64,000 nucleotides of DNA from Candidatus Woesearchaeota archaeon (GTDB taxonomy: Archaea; Nanobdellota; Nanobdellia; Woesearchaeales; JAAOYA01): assembly GCA_018221105.1 (NCBI GenBank), contig JAAOYA010000008.1:256648-320647 (forward strand), in the 5' to 3' direction. Each line of letters starts with the position of its first letter. Position 1 is the stretch's first letter. Shown here in pieces: positions 48,701-63,700 of this stretch. The notes under the pieces were generated by a model that had not been told where the DNA came from, did not search any database, and saw only the letters and a program-made list of their open reading frames with translations. The position numbers were made by a program, and so were the translations under genes.

Positions 48701-51700
48701 TGTAATGTCATAGTTTGGTACTTGTATTAAAGTGTTTATAGCATCAATTGTTAAGTCATAGTTGCGCCTGTGTACTATGTCAGAGTACACTCCGTTTGAC
48801 GCTGATACTATTGTTTGCATGTGTTCTTTTGTTGTTGGCTTATAAAAGTCAAAGGTTGTTTGTGTTCCGCCACTGCCTGCTTCTTGTACAATACCGTTGA
48901 AGGAAAAGTCTTGGTATAGTTCAAATGGTAAGCTTAATAATTGACTATTACTAGTGTTGTCTGATAAGTTGATGTTGATTGTGTAATCTCCTAATTCTAT
49001 GAGGTTTGCTATCAAGTAGATATCTTTGCTACTAATGTTTATTTGAGGTATTACAGTGCCACTTGATGGTGTTGTTAGGGTTGCGCTAATGACTCCCAAA
49101 TCATTATCATCAAAAGTGCTAATTGTTATTGTTGTATTGCCACTGCCTGGTTTCTCCAGTGAAGTGTTATAAGCTGTTATGTATGGTGGGTACACATCGC
49201 CATAAGTTATGCTTGCAGTGTCGATTGCAGTACCATTTTGGAATTCTCCAATTATTTTTAGTGTTTTTGATTGTTGTGTATTGTTAGTTCCAAAACTTGG
49301 AGCATAACACGTTATTGTATCCGCTACCAGTGTTAAGTTAGCACATGGCACGTCATCGATTGTTACTGTTACATTATCAGCAGTAGTTGTAAAAGTACTT
49401 TGCAAATTGTAATCATAGTATATTGGCGTTATATTAATAGTTATTAACTGGTTGTTTAGCACATTAGTTTGCGGCATTACTGAAATTATGCTTAATTCTT
49501 TGTCAACAAATATTGTGAATTGATTAACTTGCGGGGCGTATCCTGTGCTAATAATTGTGTGAGTATAAGTTGTGTTGCTAATTGTTGCTGGTGCATTATA
49601 GTTTAAGTATTGGTTTCTAGTGCCAAACTTTGAGAGTGTGTAACTTCCAGTGTTAAACCATAAAACACCACTATTGCTCGTAAACTGTGTTATTCCAGCA
49701 TCAACATTTCCGGTGTTGTCGACAGTCATTGATATATTATTGCTTGTCTGTGACCCTGCACTAACATAATCTGTTGATGGGTTAACGTTTATTGATGGGT
49801 CTAGTGGAACTATTATTTGCACTGTCGCAGTGTCTTCTATTGCTCCAGAATAAACTCTTAGTGTTGTTGTATAAGTTGTAGGACTATAACCATATGGAAC
49901 ATTTATAGTCATGTTCAATGATGATCCAACACCATTAAACAATTGTAATAAAGTATTGTATGATATGTCAAACTCGCTCTGCGCGCATACAACTCCGGTG
50001 CAATTGCCTGTAACATCATATAATGCTGTGTTACCATCGTTTTCAATAGCAATTACTTCTACGCTTGTACTATTATGGTTTATTGTTGCGTTTATAGTGT
50101 TTGATAATATGTTGATGCTTGGCTCGTTTATTGGCTCTTGTTCTACGTACAACACTGCTGTTGTAGCACCTGAGGATAATGCTGAAACATTTGCTGTTAA
50201 CTCGTTTAATAAAACGTTCGGAGTTGATGGTAGTTGTTGCCACCATGGACCACTACAATGACCTGTTGGCGAATCAAAATTATCACATTTGTAAACTCTT
50301 AAATATGTTTCTTCTACTATTGTTGGTCCTTTAAAGCCTGTTGGGGCTGGTAAGTGATCTGTATAATCTATTGTTATAAAACCTGCATTTGGCATGTTTG
50401 TCTGTATTGCAAAGCCTTCAATATCGCTTGATAGTTCTGCGTCTGATGCTGAAACTATTGATAAGTTTATGAAGCTTGTTGGAAGGTTAAAGTATGATAC
50501 ATTATAAATTGTTAAATTGTAACTTTCAAAGAATATGTTTGTGTCATAAATACGTGTTTTTATTGTTATGTTATAATGGCCTGTTGCGTTTGTTGAAAAA
50601 TTGTATGATGCGTTCACATCATTATTGTTTAGTGTGAAATTGGCTCTTACTGGATTACTTTGATAGTCTAGTATTTGTCCTGCAAAGTTTTTGTTCTCGA
50701 ATACTTCAAATGTTGTTGTTATGTTGTTATTGATGTTTGACGCAGCGTCAATTACTAAAAACTGCAAACTATGAATTCCTAAATCATTAAAATCGCTGGT
50801 GTTTTGCCAATACCCATTGAGGTACTCCATAGGATATTGTATTGGAGTTGCATTGTTTGGATGCGTGATTAATGCTATTACTTGTGTTACTGCAACATTG
50901 TCTGTAGCGTTTAATAATATTGTACTATTAGAGTATCTTTGCACATCTGACACATTGTAAGTTGTCACTGTTGGCGTTGTAACATCTTTGTAAGTTACTG
51001 CGTTTGATTGTTCGCGCTCGTAAATAAGCAGTCCTGTCGGACCATTAAAAGTGCTTTTTAATCTTAAGTCATAAGAGTTAGCATCAGGTATTGCTGGAGC
51101 ATTACAAGTCAGTATTGTGTTATTGCCAACAACACTTGTACCGTTTATTGAACAAGTTGTTGTCTGATTTAACCATATCTCATAAGTAACGTTTTGTGTT
51201 ACTGGTCCTGTTTCATAGACAAATTCTGCAGTAACATTTATTTCATCACCTACTAGCACGTTTGTTGATGGTGCGACATCAATAATTGTCAGATTTGCAT
51301 AATGCACATAGTATGTTACATTGTAGGTTTTAGTGTTTTGGCCGTCTTTTACTACTAGATTTCCTGTATAATTATTGTTACCCCCTGGTGCTGTGTGATT
51401 GATTTGTACTACATAACTTTGTGTTGGCGCTAGAGTTGTAATATTTTCTTGCAGTATTAGATAGCTTGTTATTGGTCCTGCAAGGCTGAAATTAAATGTT
51501 ATGTTAATATTACCTGTGTTGGTTAGGTTAAACTGCTCGTCTAACTGGTTAATGTCTGTCACTCCATTAATGTCTAACAAATATGTGTTGTTGATCCAAT
51601 CAAATGACGGTGTGATGTTTAATTGTTGTATGAAGTTTTGAGAACTTGTCTCATTTACCGTGATTGTTATATTGTAAAGTCCTGGTGTTTTGCCTTGCGG

Positions 51701-54700
51701 TATTGAAACATTCACATAAATAATTTTTGGCGATTGAAGTGTTATTGTAGGTATTAGTAATCCATCGCTATAACTGAACCCTGAACCGCTTAATTTTACT
51801 GTAATATTATTATCATCAATTGTTTTTGTTACTAGCACACTTGTTGAATTATCATTGCCTGATGCTAATATGTAAAAAGTGTCAATGTAATTATTGTTAT
51901 GTCCTGACTCTTTGTATAATGTTGTATTGGTTAGTATTAATTGTTTATTAGACTGTACAGTTATGCTAACTGGTGTTGTGTAATTAGTATTAGTTGTCAG
52001 CTCAGGATTGGTCCATTGAACTGTTGGCACAGGATTTAATGATTGTGGCACTGTAGCGTTTTTGACTTCTATTGTGAAATTAAGCAGTGCTGACACTCCG
52101 GGGCCAAGACTTGCCAGTGTATTATTGTAGCCTTTGTAAGTGTTTGTTTCGCTTAAGTATACTGTCGCATTGTAGGCTGTTACTTGTCCAATGTTTGTGA
52201 TGTTAACCTCGATTGTAGTATTTTGACCGTTTGACTTGTTAACGTCTCCAACATTAAAAGATGTGTTTAATGGCACTATCGTAAGATTTGTCTTAGCTGT
52301 TACTATGAAAACATAACTGCTTGAAATATTATAGAATGCTGGCACGTGCTTATCTTGAACTTGTGCTACTACAGTGTACGATCCTGCAAAAGTAGTATTA
52401 GTGAAATTGTGAGTGAAATTAAACTCTACCCATTCACCGTTTAATAAGACTCCTTCTCCTGGCGGCAACACATTAAAAACGTAAGTTGTAGGGCTTTGAT
52501 CTGTCACGTTTAAGTATAGTGATGAAATGTTAAGTCCTGCGTCATCACCTGTCACAATTTTTATGCTTATTGACTGGTTTAATTCTGTGAAATTGTTTGG
52601 TGAGAACAATATTTTAGTTATGAACGGTGGCTCTTCAGTAATATTAAACACTGCGTCTACTATTTGGTTAGTGCTAGTGACTTGTTCTGTGATGTTTAAT
52701 CTTATTCCAACATTGTTTTGTGAGCTGACACTGCCATTTTGGTATAATGTTATATTGTTGAGTCCTCCTTTTGCAACTATTAAACTTGTCGGATTGTAAA
52801 TTGTGCCTGAAACATTATGATTTAATATGAACAGTCCTGCAACGTCACTGTAATTTGTGTCGCCCCATTCTGTGTAATTTATTGTTAGGTTTAAGTCTAT
52901 GTTGCCACTGTTGTTGATTGTGTAAATTGCTATTATTGCTTTTTCGTTTAGCGCGTAATCGTTTGTTTGAGTTGTGTTTGGACTTATTGTGTAATCTGCG
53001 CTTGGCGGCACGTTCACTGTTACATTAGTGTATTTTGTCACTGTGTTATCGGCAGTTATTCTAAATAGTCCGCTGTAAGCTGCCGGGCTTTGAGCGTACG
53101 GCACTGTTATAGTGAACTCTGTTGTTCTTGAAGTGTTAACACTGATTGTTCCATAGAATATGTCTCCTTGTGATGGGCTAATCCAAGTTGCTGGCAGGTT
53201 GCCGCTTGACTCTAAGTATTCAAGATAGCTTGTTAGAGAGTTAACATTACCTGTGGCATTAGTTGTGTGATTGAATTTTTGTTGGTTTGAGTGGCTTACT
53301 GTAAAATTATAAAATGGCGGTATAGTATTTTCTGGATTATTATTTACAGATATTGTTCTACTGCTAGTGTCATTGTTTGTTTGATATTGTCCATCAGGAT
53401 CTTCCCACTCTACATATGGTGTTATTTGATAATTTCCTTGCACGTCTAGTGGTACTTCTACAATGATTGTTGTCACATTACTGTCTGAGGAATTGACAAT
53501 GCCAATATTTTGTTTTTCTACAATCCAACCGTTTGGAGCCCAAGCACTAACATTAATGTTATAAGCTTTTGTAAAGCCAATATTATTTGTTGTGATTGTT
53601 ATCGTGACGTTTTCTCCGTGGTCTTGTGTTACATTATTGGCTGTTGCTCCTGTTCCAGTGATTGATAGGTTTGTGTAATCATAGACTTTGAACTGGTATA
53701 AGTTTGGCACTACCACATTGTTTGACTTGTCAACGATGTAGAATGTTATATTGTAAATGCCTCCTATTGGCAGGTCTGTGCTAATGTTTCTGAATTTTTT
53801 GCGATCAAGTTCTATTCCTTCTTCGTCAGCGTCATCCCAATAATAAATATCGCTCTCATTGTAAGTTATTATTGTTGTGTTTGGCAGTGTCATGTTAAAG
53901 TACATGCTTGTCAAGTTCATGCCTGTTAATGGTCCGACGTCTTCATCATCGCTAACTACAGCATACAATGTTATCGTAGTGTTGACTTCTGTAAAATTAT
54001 TCGGTGTTGTTGTAAGGTTTACTAGTTGCGGCTCTAAGTTTGTGATGTTAAAATAAATATATGAGTCATCGCTTGTTGGTGTTGCACTGCCATTAGTAAA
54101 TGTTAGTTTTACCCAGTAATCATAGTATGATGCTGAACTTGGGAAAACATGAATATTGATTAATGATGATAAATTATTTTTTGTGATGTATACATTGCTT
54201 GGACTGTTTTGGCCTTCAGGGTTTCCAATACAGAAGTAATCAGGACAACCAGTGTCATCATAGGTTATTGTAAAGTTTAATGGAATATTACCAGTGTTAT
54301 TTAATGTGAAGTTTGCTATTATGCCATCTTGGTTTAGCACGAATTCATTAGTCTTGTTGTCTGGTTGTACTATGTGCCACGTGCTATTGGTTAACACTTC
54401 AAAACTAATGTTTATTACTTGTGTGGCAACGTTGTCACTTGTTATGTTGATTGTTCCAGTGTAAACTCCTGGGCTTTGATAGTACGGGCTTGTAATATTG
54501 AAGTCAAAAGTTTTTGTTGTGTATTCTGTAATGTTTGTTAGGTTTACTATTATTCCTTGTTGTGCTTGATAGTATAATGTTATCCAACTATCAGGCAGTG
54601 TTTGACTGTCAAATGTTGCTTGTATGTTGTCAAGCTCGCCATTGCCAGTGCTGTTTAATTGCACTGAAAAACTATTGGTGACTGTGTGCTCTGATTGAGC

Positions 54701-57700
54701 TGTTATTGAATTAATTGTTTGTAGTACTGCTCCAATGTTAATTGTTAAATTCAGTGAAGTTGAAAGGTTTTGCTGCGCGTCAGTTGTAATATTGTACAAG
54801 CTTGTATAAGTGCCGTTTGTTGAGTTTAATGCTTTGATTGTTAACGTGACTGTTTTAAAATAATTTTCTTGCACTAAATTAAATGTTTTAGTTGCATTAT
54901 TCCAACTGCTTGCCTGCGAGTCAAAAATTGCCCAGTTTTGTGGCATGTTACCACCCAGGTATATAATGCTGGTGTTTGTTAGCGGAGCATTACCAGTTGA
55001 ACTAATATTGAAATTGAAATTTTGTGCTGTGCTAATATTATCAGTTACTGAGAAGTTATTGTGACTGACTGTTAATTGCGGCGTTATTGTTATGTTGATG
55101 CTTATAGTATCCACTAATCCTTCATCGCTGGTGATGTTAATGAGTCCTTCATATGTTCCTGGAACGTATGATAAAACATTTACTATTACTTGCAATAGTT
55201 TGCTAGTGTACTCTGCGATACTATTCCACCCGCTTCCAGTCCAACCACTGTCTGGACTGTCAAAAGTAATCCAGCTTGCTGGCAGTGTTAAACTTATGAA
55301 ATCCACTAACACGTTTGTTAGCGGAGCATTGCCTGTGGCATTAACACTAATGTTTGTTGTATGGGCGTCTGTAAGGTTTTCAGTTTCTGAAATTGCATTT
55401 TGTGATATGCTAATGTTTGGAGTTATGTTGATGCTTATTTGTATTTCACGATATAATTGCAGTCCAGCATCATCAATTGCCGTGACATTAATGGTACCAT
55501 AATAATTAGCTTGGGAGTAGTTAGTGACTGTGATGTTGACTGTTAAATATCTTAGTGCTTGAGCGTTAATATAATCAAAATAATCTCCTGGAATATTCCA
55601 CTGACTGCTACTGCCATTAAATTGCACCCAACTACTATTCATGTTGGTGTTGACTAAATTTACGAACACGCTTTCTGCTGGTTGACTGCTCTCTCCAATT
55701 CTTTCATTACCACTGCAATTGAACAAGAATCCGAAAGTATGCGATTCGCTAAGATTGTCGGCGATAGTTATATTATATGGTTGGCCGGTGCTTGCAAGCA
55801 CTATGTCAAGGTCTGGATTGCCACTTACGTGAATATAATAAGTACTATAAGTGTCTTGGCCTTGCGCACCATTATTATTAGTCCAATTAGCAATCCAATC
55901 AAGCGGAATATCACCTAATGGTCTTGAAGCTTTTAGTGTGATATTGTATGTGAAAGTACAATTTTGTTGTGGCAATAGTTTGCTTTGACAAGTATCATTG
56001 TAGTATGTGATGTTTAACATGTGAACTGTTGAAAAACTATCATTAATGATTAAAATATTAGTCATTGAACCATTACCAATATTGTAAAGTGTGATGTTTT
56101 GCAAGAAATCATAATCTACAGGTCCCATATCATAAATGTTTTTAATGTTGGCGCTTAAATTGCCAAGAGTTGTAGGCTCCTCAAGTAGTACTGTGTAATT
56201 GATTGACTCTGTCTCATAATAGCTAGGAGTGTTATTAAAAGTTATTATGATTGTTTGATTGAGTGCTGGCACGCCAGTAGGAATTGTGAAATTGTGCTCG
56301 CAAAAGTTTACATTATTGCAGTATTTAGAAGTGTTTGCGACTGTTAAATTAGCAGTACCATTGATTAAAACATTAGTATCTGTTCTAGTCCAATTAGCTC
56401 TTAATGTGAAAATAGCGCTTGCCGGGTATGACTTAGTCCAATTACTTTGCACTAATGTTGGAGCCCAAATTTCGTACGATATGTTTTGCTCTCCGTAAAT
56501 ACCATACGGGTCAGTAGCATTAACTATTACTACGTGTTCTCCTTCATCACTAGTTGTTGTGATAGTGTAATTGTATGTTGCGTTAAGAGAAGTGCTGATT
56601 GCTTTATAATGTAAAGTGATGCTGTTGATTGTTGGCGTGACATTTGTGTTATTTGTTTGCAATATTGCTTTGTACTTGAAGAATTGTCCTGTGATGTTTA
56701 CTAGTGTAGTGTTGTCACCTGAGACTGTGTAGTATGTACTAGCGGTTCCGTCTGGCCCAGTGAAATTACTATCTATTGTTGAAGCGTTGAAACTTGTCGC
56801 AACTTGGAATTTGACGCTAGTGTTTGTTGGTATTGTAGCATTCCAACTAATACCAAACAGTTTCGCAAACGATTCTGAGTCGATTAGTTGTGATGTGAAA
56901 GTTCCACTTGACGCGTAGGCGTTAGGATTGAATATTCTAACTTCTAATGCCGAGCCAGCAGAATTTTTGTAGCCTACTATTGGGGCTCCATTAAAAGGAT
57001 TCAATTCTAAATCTAAAAAACATAGATAGTCACCAAACTTACAAGACCCTATGCTAGTTTTTGTCCATGCACTACTATTATATGAAGCATAAATGACTTC
57101 TACAGCACTAAAATTTTGATATAATATTCTTGGCAAGCCATCAACTGGACTGGTTTTTATTGGCATGTGATCAATTTCATTACTGGATGCCATAGTATCA
57201 CCAACAGCAATGTTAGTAACGTCTGTTCCGTTCCAATAATCAACATAGTAAGCATAACCTTGTCTTCTACTAACATAAAAGTCTGTTTTCGAGTTTAACC
57301 CTATTCTTGGTCCAAAAGCACTGCTATCTAACCCTAAAGTAATATTTTCCCATCCTGTACTGTTTTGTATTCTAACTCTGTGGCGGTTGGTTTCAATTGT
57401 TGTAATAACGGGATAATTATTTTCTTCAAAAACCATTTCTCCACTTCTACTACTTCCTGAACCTGTTACATTTGTTTCGTTTAAATAACTGCCATTCCAA
57501 ACACCATAATACTGCCACCCACCTGAAATATTATTATAAGTCATTAAAGTATTATTATTTTGATCGAATAAAATCCAAATTTTTGAATTCGCATTTATAG
57601 TCCTATTAATTCTTGTGCTGGTCCAATTAGAGCCATTGTAGGAAGCTAATCCTATATAATAAGATGGATTATCATACGATGCATAAGATATTGTTGGATA

Positions 57701-60700
57701 TTTTGTTTGAGGGTGTAAACTAATACTTGGTTGATATCTTCCAGTTTCATTAGGAATTGTCAGTGGAATAATTTCTTCAGACCATCCAACACCATCATAG
57801 ACTATGTAGTAAAGATCTGGACTGGAAGTACAAGCCACGTGAAGATCTCCTGTAGTATTATCAATGGCAAATTTAAAAGTATCATAAGCGCTAAACATTG
57901 TACAATTTGTTATAATGTAAGGATTATTCCATAATCCTTCATAAGCTATTGTTAAATTGTTCGGGTTTGCTTGCGTGTTTGTGTGTGTACCGCTGTTCCA
58001 TTCAGAGTCTTCGTTTTCTGTATTGTTGGTTATTGGTATTGTTGCCTCATCAACAAACCATGATTTTATTGCTGCTAGTATTCCGTCAATCCAAATGCTT
58101 ATCTTGTTTAGTATTAGATTCCAGTATTGGCTGAAGTCTGTCAGTTGTATTGTTCCGCTGATCTCCAGCGTTTGGTTAGGATTAGTATAATTTGTGTCAA
58201 GGCTCAGGTTTACTATTAGTGTTTGTACTGTGAACGCTGACAGTGTTGGGTTTTGGTTGTTGAAGCCGTCAGAGAGGTTGGCATAGAATTGTACAGTGTA
58301 ATCACTGTAGGCCGTGGTGTTTTGCCAGGTGGTACTAAACCAACCTCCCATTTGACTTCCTGAAAGCATTATGGTGTGCTGTGTAGAATCTGATTTGTTG
58401 ATGACTGCCCAAACAGTGCTTAGATTGTTGTTTAGGTCAACATTGCTTGTTGGTATATAGACGCTGATGTTGATTGTGTCATTAGCATTGCTGTGGTTTG
58501 TTGTGGTGTTTAGACTGATTGATGATTGATTTTCTAATGGTATTTTAACGCTTAGTGTAACATTGTTCTCAGCGTAAATGCCTTGCGGGTCTGTCACGTT
58601 AACCTTGATTGTGTGATTGCCAGCGTAAACATGCGCTGAGAAAGTTTGTTCGTAATCTCCTGTTGTGTTTGTTTGTACATTAGTCCAATAGTTCACTGTT
58701 ATGCTGTTGATTATTGGTGTTATTGAGTCAGTGCTGGTCGTTAGCACTGCGCGATATTTTAATTCGTTGCTTATGCTTGTGAATGAATGTATTGCGCCAT
58801 TAGTGGTGCTCTCCCAAGTTGAACCATTATCGTTTGATAAATAATATGTGATGTTTTGTCCGTTAAGTGTTTGGTCAGCAATAATTTGAGCGTTTGTAAT
58901 GTTAGAGCTTGTTGTTACCTGACTGCTATTATACCCATGGCTAAGCTGGTATTGACTTTTTCTTTCATAATAATTAATTGTTGCCCCGCTGTTTCCTGTT
59001 ACAACATCGTAATCCCCGTCTCCGTCCCAGTCTATTGCTTGCGGATTAGAATATGTTCCAACGTCAAACTCTTGGGTAATTATTGCCCAAGAAGGATTGT
59101 TATTATTGCCGGTGTTGTTGTAGAATCCTACGAATCCATCGTCGCCACCTATTATTTGGTCGTAGTCACCATCACCATCGAAATCTATGATGGATGGTAC
59201 AGGATAATTATATGAGGTCCCTAAAACAGCTCCAAAAAATGTGTCGTGTCTTTCCCAAGAAGGATTACTATTTGTGCCCGTGTTGTTGTAATAAATTATT
59301 TTGTTATCCCAAGCAGTCCCAATAGCTATGTCGTAATCTCCATCGCCATCCCAGTCAAATATTTGTGGGTAAACATAATTACCATCATTTATTATCATGT
59401 CATAGCATCCAGCGGCGCAGCTTGCGTTGATGTAAGTATTATTTCTCACCCAATTCGGTGCGGCGTTGCTACCATTGTTTAAAAAGAAATCTAATCTACC
59501 ACTAATACTTCCTCCAACTAGTATGTCAAAATCTCCATCTGAGTCCCAGTCAACAATGGATGGAGTGTTATAACCATAATAAGGAACGATGCCGCCTACA
59601 ATTGAAGTGTTTTGAACCCATACAGGATTAACGTTATCACCTGTATTTTCATAGAATTCTAAGTCATCAAATGAAGTTCCAATAATTAAATCATAATCAC
59701 TATCATTATCCCAATCAATAACTCTTGGAGCGGTTCTGCTAGAAGCAGTTGTTATGCTTGTAAAGTTTACTTTGCTATCGTTTTGCGTCCAACTAGCTCC
59801 TGAAATAGGAAGTGATAAAACCGTGCTGTTAGTATAACTTGCAATGTTCAAGTCTGTGCTGTCTTGCCATACGAAAACACTGTTGTTTTCTACGTTTCCT
59901 ATGTCTGTTGAGTTGTATAGGTTTACGTGTCCGCTTGCAGTGGTGTTTTCGCTTGTGTTTTTTAGGTATGCGTCAAGGTTGAGTGTTACGTTGAGTGTTT
60001 CAACAGCGAACGTGTTGCTTGTTGGATTGATTTGCGCGTAACCAGAAGTTAGATTTGCATAATATTGGACTAGGTATGTTCCGTACTCGTCAGTGTTAGA
60101 ATAAGTGTTGCTCCACCAACCGCCAGTTGCGGAGCCCGTGAGTGCCATGGTGTAGTTCGAACCGTTGACCTTTGTTACAATTGCCCAAACGTCATCAATC
60201 AAGTCACCACCAATGTTAATGCTTGGAATGTTGACTGTGATGTTGATTACTTCGTTTAAGTTTGCGTGTGTTGTAAAAGTGCTTGTGCTGTAGACTTGTG
60301 GCTCTAATGGAATTTTGTTTGAGATTTGTATGTTGTTCGCTCCAAACACACCCCACGAGGTTGTCATGTTGACTGTGATGTTGTTGATGCCACTCCAGCG
60401 AGGCGCTAAGGTGTCAATGCTATAATTGCCGCCTGAATCTGTGGTGTTTGTTAGGTTTGCAACATTATTATAATAAGTGTTGACTGTGCGACTTGAAATA
60501 TCATGTTTTTCGTTGGTCCAATAACGCATACTTATACTGTTTATTTGTGGTGTTATTGCACTGTCACCAGTGCTTAGTATTGCACGATATTTTAATTCGT
60601 TATCGTTGCTTGTAAAGGTGTGGATAGTGCCGTTTGTTATGCTTTCCCAAGTGCTGCCATTATCGTTTGAAACAAAATAATTGATTGTTTGACTGTTAAG

Positions 60701-63700
60701 TGTCTCATCAACAATTAGTTGTGCTGATGTGATATTGTAATTTGTTGTTGCTAGTGTTTTGGATGTTAGTGTTCCTGTTGTATTGTAGCCTGGTACTTGT
60801 TCAAAAAAGAGTATTTTACCTTCTACGTTCCCACTTATAATATCTATGTCTGAGTCATTGTCCCAGTCTACAATTGTTGGCGCCGCGTTTCCTGCACCAA
60901 CAGTATGTACTGTTATCCCATCTGTTCCAGTTGGAGTGCTTGCTCCCATTTGCGTGTTGTCTTGTGACCATGAAGGATTACTATTATCTCCAGTGTTTTC
61001 AAAATAATTAATTAGTCCAAAAGAGCCTTCTTTTCCAACTATTGTATCCCAATCACCGTCAGAATCCCAATCAAACACTACTGGACGCGACCAAGTTCCA
61101 ACATTAATGCCTGTGAAGAATCCTGTTTCTTCTGACCAGGAAGGGTTTTGGTTTGTTCCCGTATTATTGTAATATTTTAGTCCGCCGCCATAATCCCCAG
61201 TTACAATATCATAATCACCATCAGAATCCCAATCAATAACAAATGGGTCGTTTACAGTTCCAGAGTCTATTCCATCCCAGTTTGTTTCATTGCTTGCTCC
61301 GACTATTGTGTTGTTTATCACCCAGTCAGGATTAGAATTACTGCCATTATTTTCATAGTATCCCATGTAGTTATAATTTCCTGCAATTAAATCATAATCA
61401 CCATCAGAATCCCAATCAATAGCGTGAGGCGTGTAGTCTGTACCGCCTATAGGGAATTTGGTTGTGTTTAATATCCAATCAGGATTATCATTATCACCGA
61501 TGTTTTCATAATAAAAAAGAGTGCTTGAAGCTCTTCCAACTATTATATCATAGTCTCCATCTTCATCAAAATCAATAATGAATGGATCATTTCTACCGCC
61601 AGAATCCAATCCATCAGTACAATTAAAACAGCTAGCGTTAAACATTGTATTGTTTGGTAACCAAGCAAAAGAGTCAATGGTTAATGTTATTTTTGAGCCT
61701 ACAGTAATATTGCTTTGTGCACTGTCAACATAGTCGCTTGTTTGATAATCATCTGTGAAGACACTGTAGGTATTGTTGGTTAGTGTTGCTTGTCCGCCGA
61801 TAATGATTTGCTCGCTTGCATTAGTGTAATTGTTGTTTAAGTTTACTGTCAGGTTCACTCTTTCAACTATGAATGAGGTTGTTACTGTGTTGCTGCTTGC
61901 AAAACTGTTTGAAAGGTTTGAATAAAATTGTAAGTTATACTGTCCTAATTCGCTTGTTTGGTTGAATAGTCCGCTCCAAGTTCCGCCTGCGCTACTGCCG
62001 TTTAATTGTACTGTTGTGCTTGCAATGTCTGAGGCTGACGGTTGTACTATTGCCCACACGCTGTCCAGTAAGTTGTTTGGGTCGATGCTTTCTGGCGGTA
62101 AGTAAACACTGATGTTGATAGTATTATTTTCATTAGCGTGCCTTGTTGTTGTGTACGTGCTTGTCGCGTTTGGATTGTTCATTGGCATTTTGACAAGCAA
62201 TACAGTTTGGTTTTCGCCGTATATGCTGAAGTTGTCAGTGGCGTTGACTATGATTGTGTGATTGCCCGCTTCAAGTGGTGCTTGGAAAGTGTAATTGTAC
62301 GTTGCGTTGAGGCCTGTAGCGATAGTCTTGTAGTGGACTGTTACAGAGTTGATAGTTGGAGTGATGCTTGTGTCATTAGTTTGTAAGAATGCTTTATACT
62401 TGAAGTATCGAGCGTTAATGTTTGCTGTTGTACTGTTATCAGCGCTAATGGTGTAATAAGTACTGCTTGTTCCGTCTGGACCTGTGAAATTACTATCTAT
62501 TGTTGTTGTATTAAAACTCGTGGCGACTTGAAATTTAACTGATGTATTTGTTGGTATTGTAGCATTCCAGCTTAACCCATAAAGTTTTGCAAACGAGTTT
62601 GAATCAATAAGTTGTGAGGTGAAATTACCTGAAGAACTGTAAGCGTTTGCATTGAAAATTCTTACATTTAAATTGTCACTTGCGTCTTTATATCCTATTA
62701 TTGGAGCGTCGTTTTGTGGGTTTAACACCATGTCAAGAGCACATTGGTAATCACTAGTATGACAAATTCCTAAAATCGCAGATTTTTCCCAATTACTACC
62801 ATTATATTTTGCATGATAAATGTTACGAGTAGTATCCATATACAATGTGTTTGGTAGTCCATCAGCGCTAACTGTTAAAGGAGATTGTATTGGTTCTGCA
62901 AGATTAAAATAAATTCCAAGTGAAGGAAGAGTGGTATAACCAGTTCCATTCCAATAATGAGGATAGTAATTATTAACCCCGTCAAGTTTGCTGCTAACAT
63001 ATACATCATTTATTGAGTTTAACCCTATTCTATACTCCCATGGAGTTGATGAGGTTCCCAACATGTGACTTTCCCATGATGTTCCATTATAATTTCTTAG
63101 ATAAACTCTACCACTAGCTGGCGTTGCTGTTACTGGGTAACCATTTTCATCAAACACTATTTCACTAGCAAGGTTTTGTCCCCACGCGGGTGTTAGATTT
63201 GTTTCATTTAAGTAAGAACCGTTGTAACTTGCAAAAATAAAGAAAAGCGAACTATTTTGATATGTGAACAATGTATCATTGTTCTGATCAACAACAGCAA
63301 AAATCCTGCTTTGTCCTTTAACTTGTGTTTGTATTTGAGTATTTGTCCAATTGGTTCCATTCCACTCAGATAACCCAATGTAATAATTAGTGTCAGAACT
63401 ATTATAAGAATTATAAGTTACAAGAGGGTACTTTGTTTGAGGATGCAATGTGACTGAAGGATAATATCTGTTTGTTTCATCAGGTATTGTTTGAGGTATT
63501 AATTCTTGACTCCACGTAGCAGTACGAGTAAGATAGTAAAGGTCACTTCCTGAACTGCATACAACATGAAGCTTATTTGTATCATTATCAAAAGCGAATT
63601 TAAATGAGTCAGTAACAGCAGACATAGAACAATTACTAAACGTGTCGGTATCTTCCCAAAAACCTTCATAAGCTATTGTAATATTGTTGGTGTTTACTTG

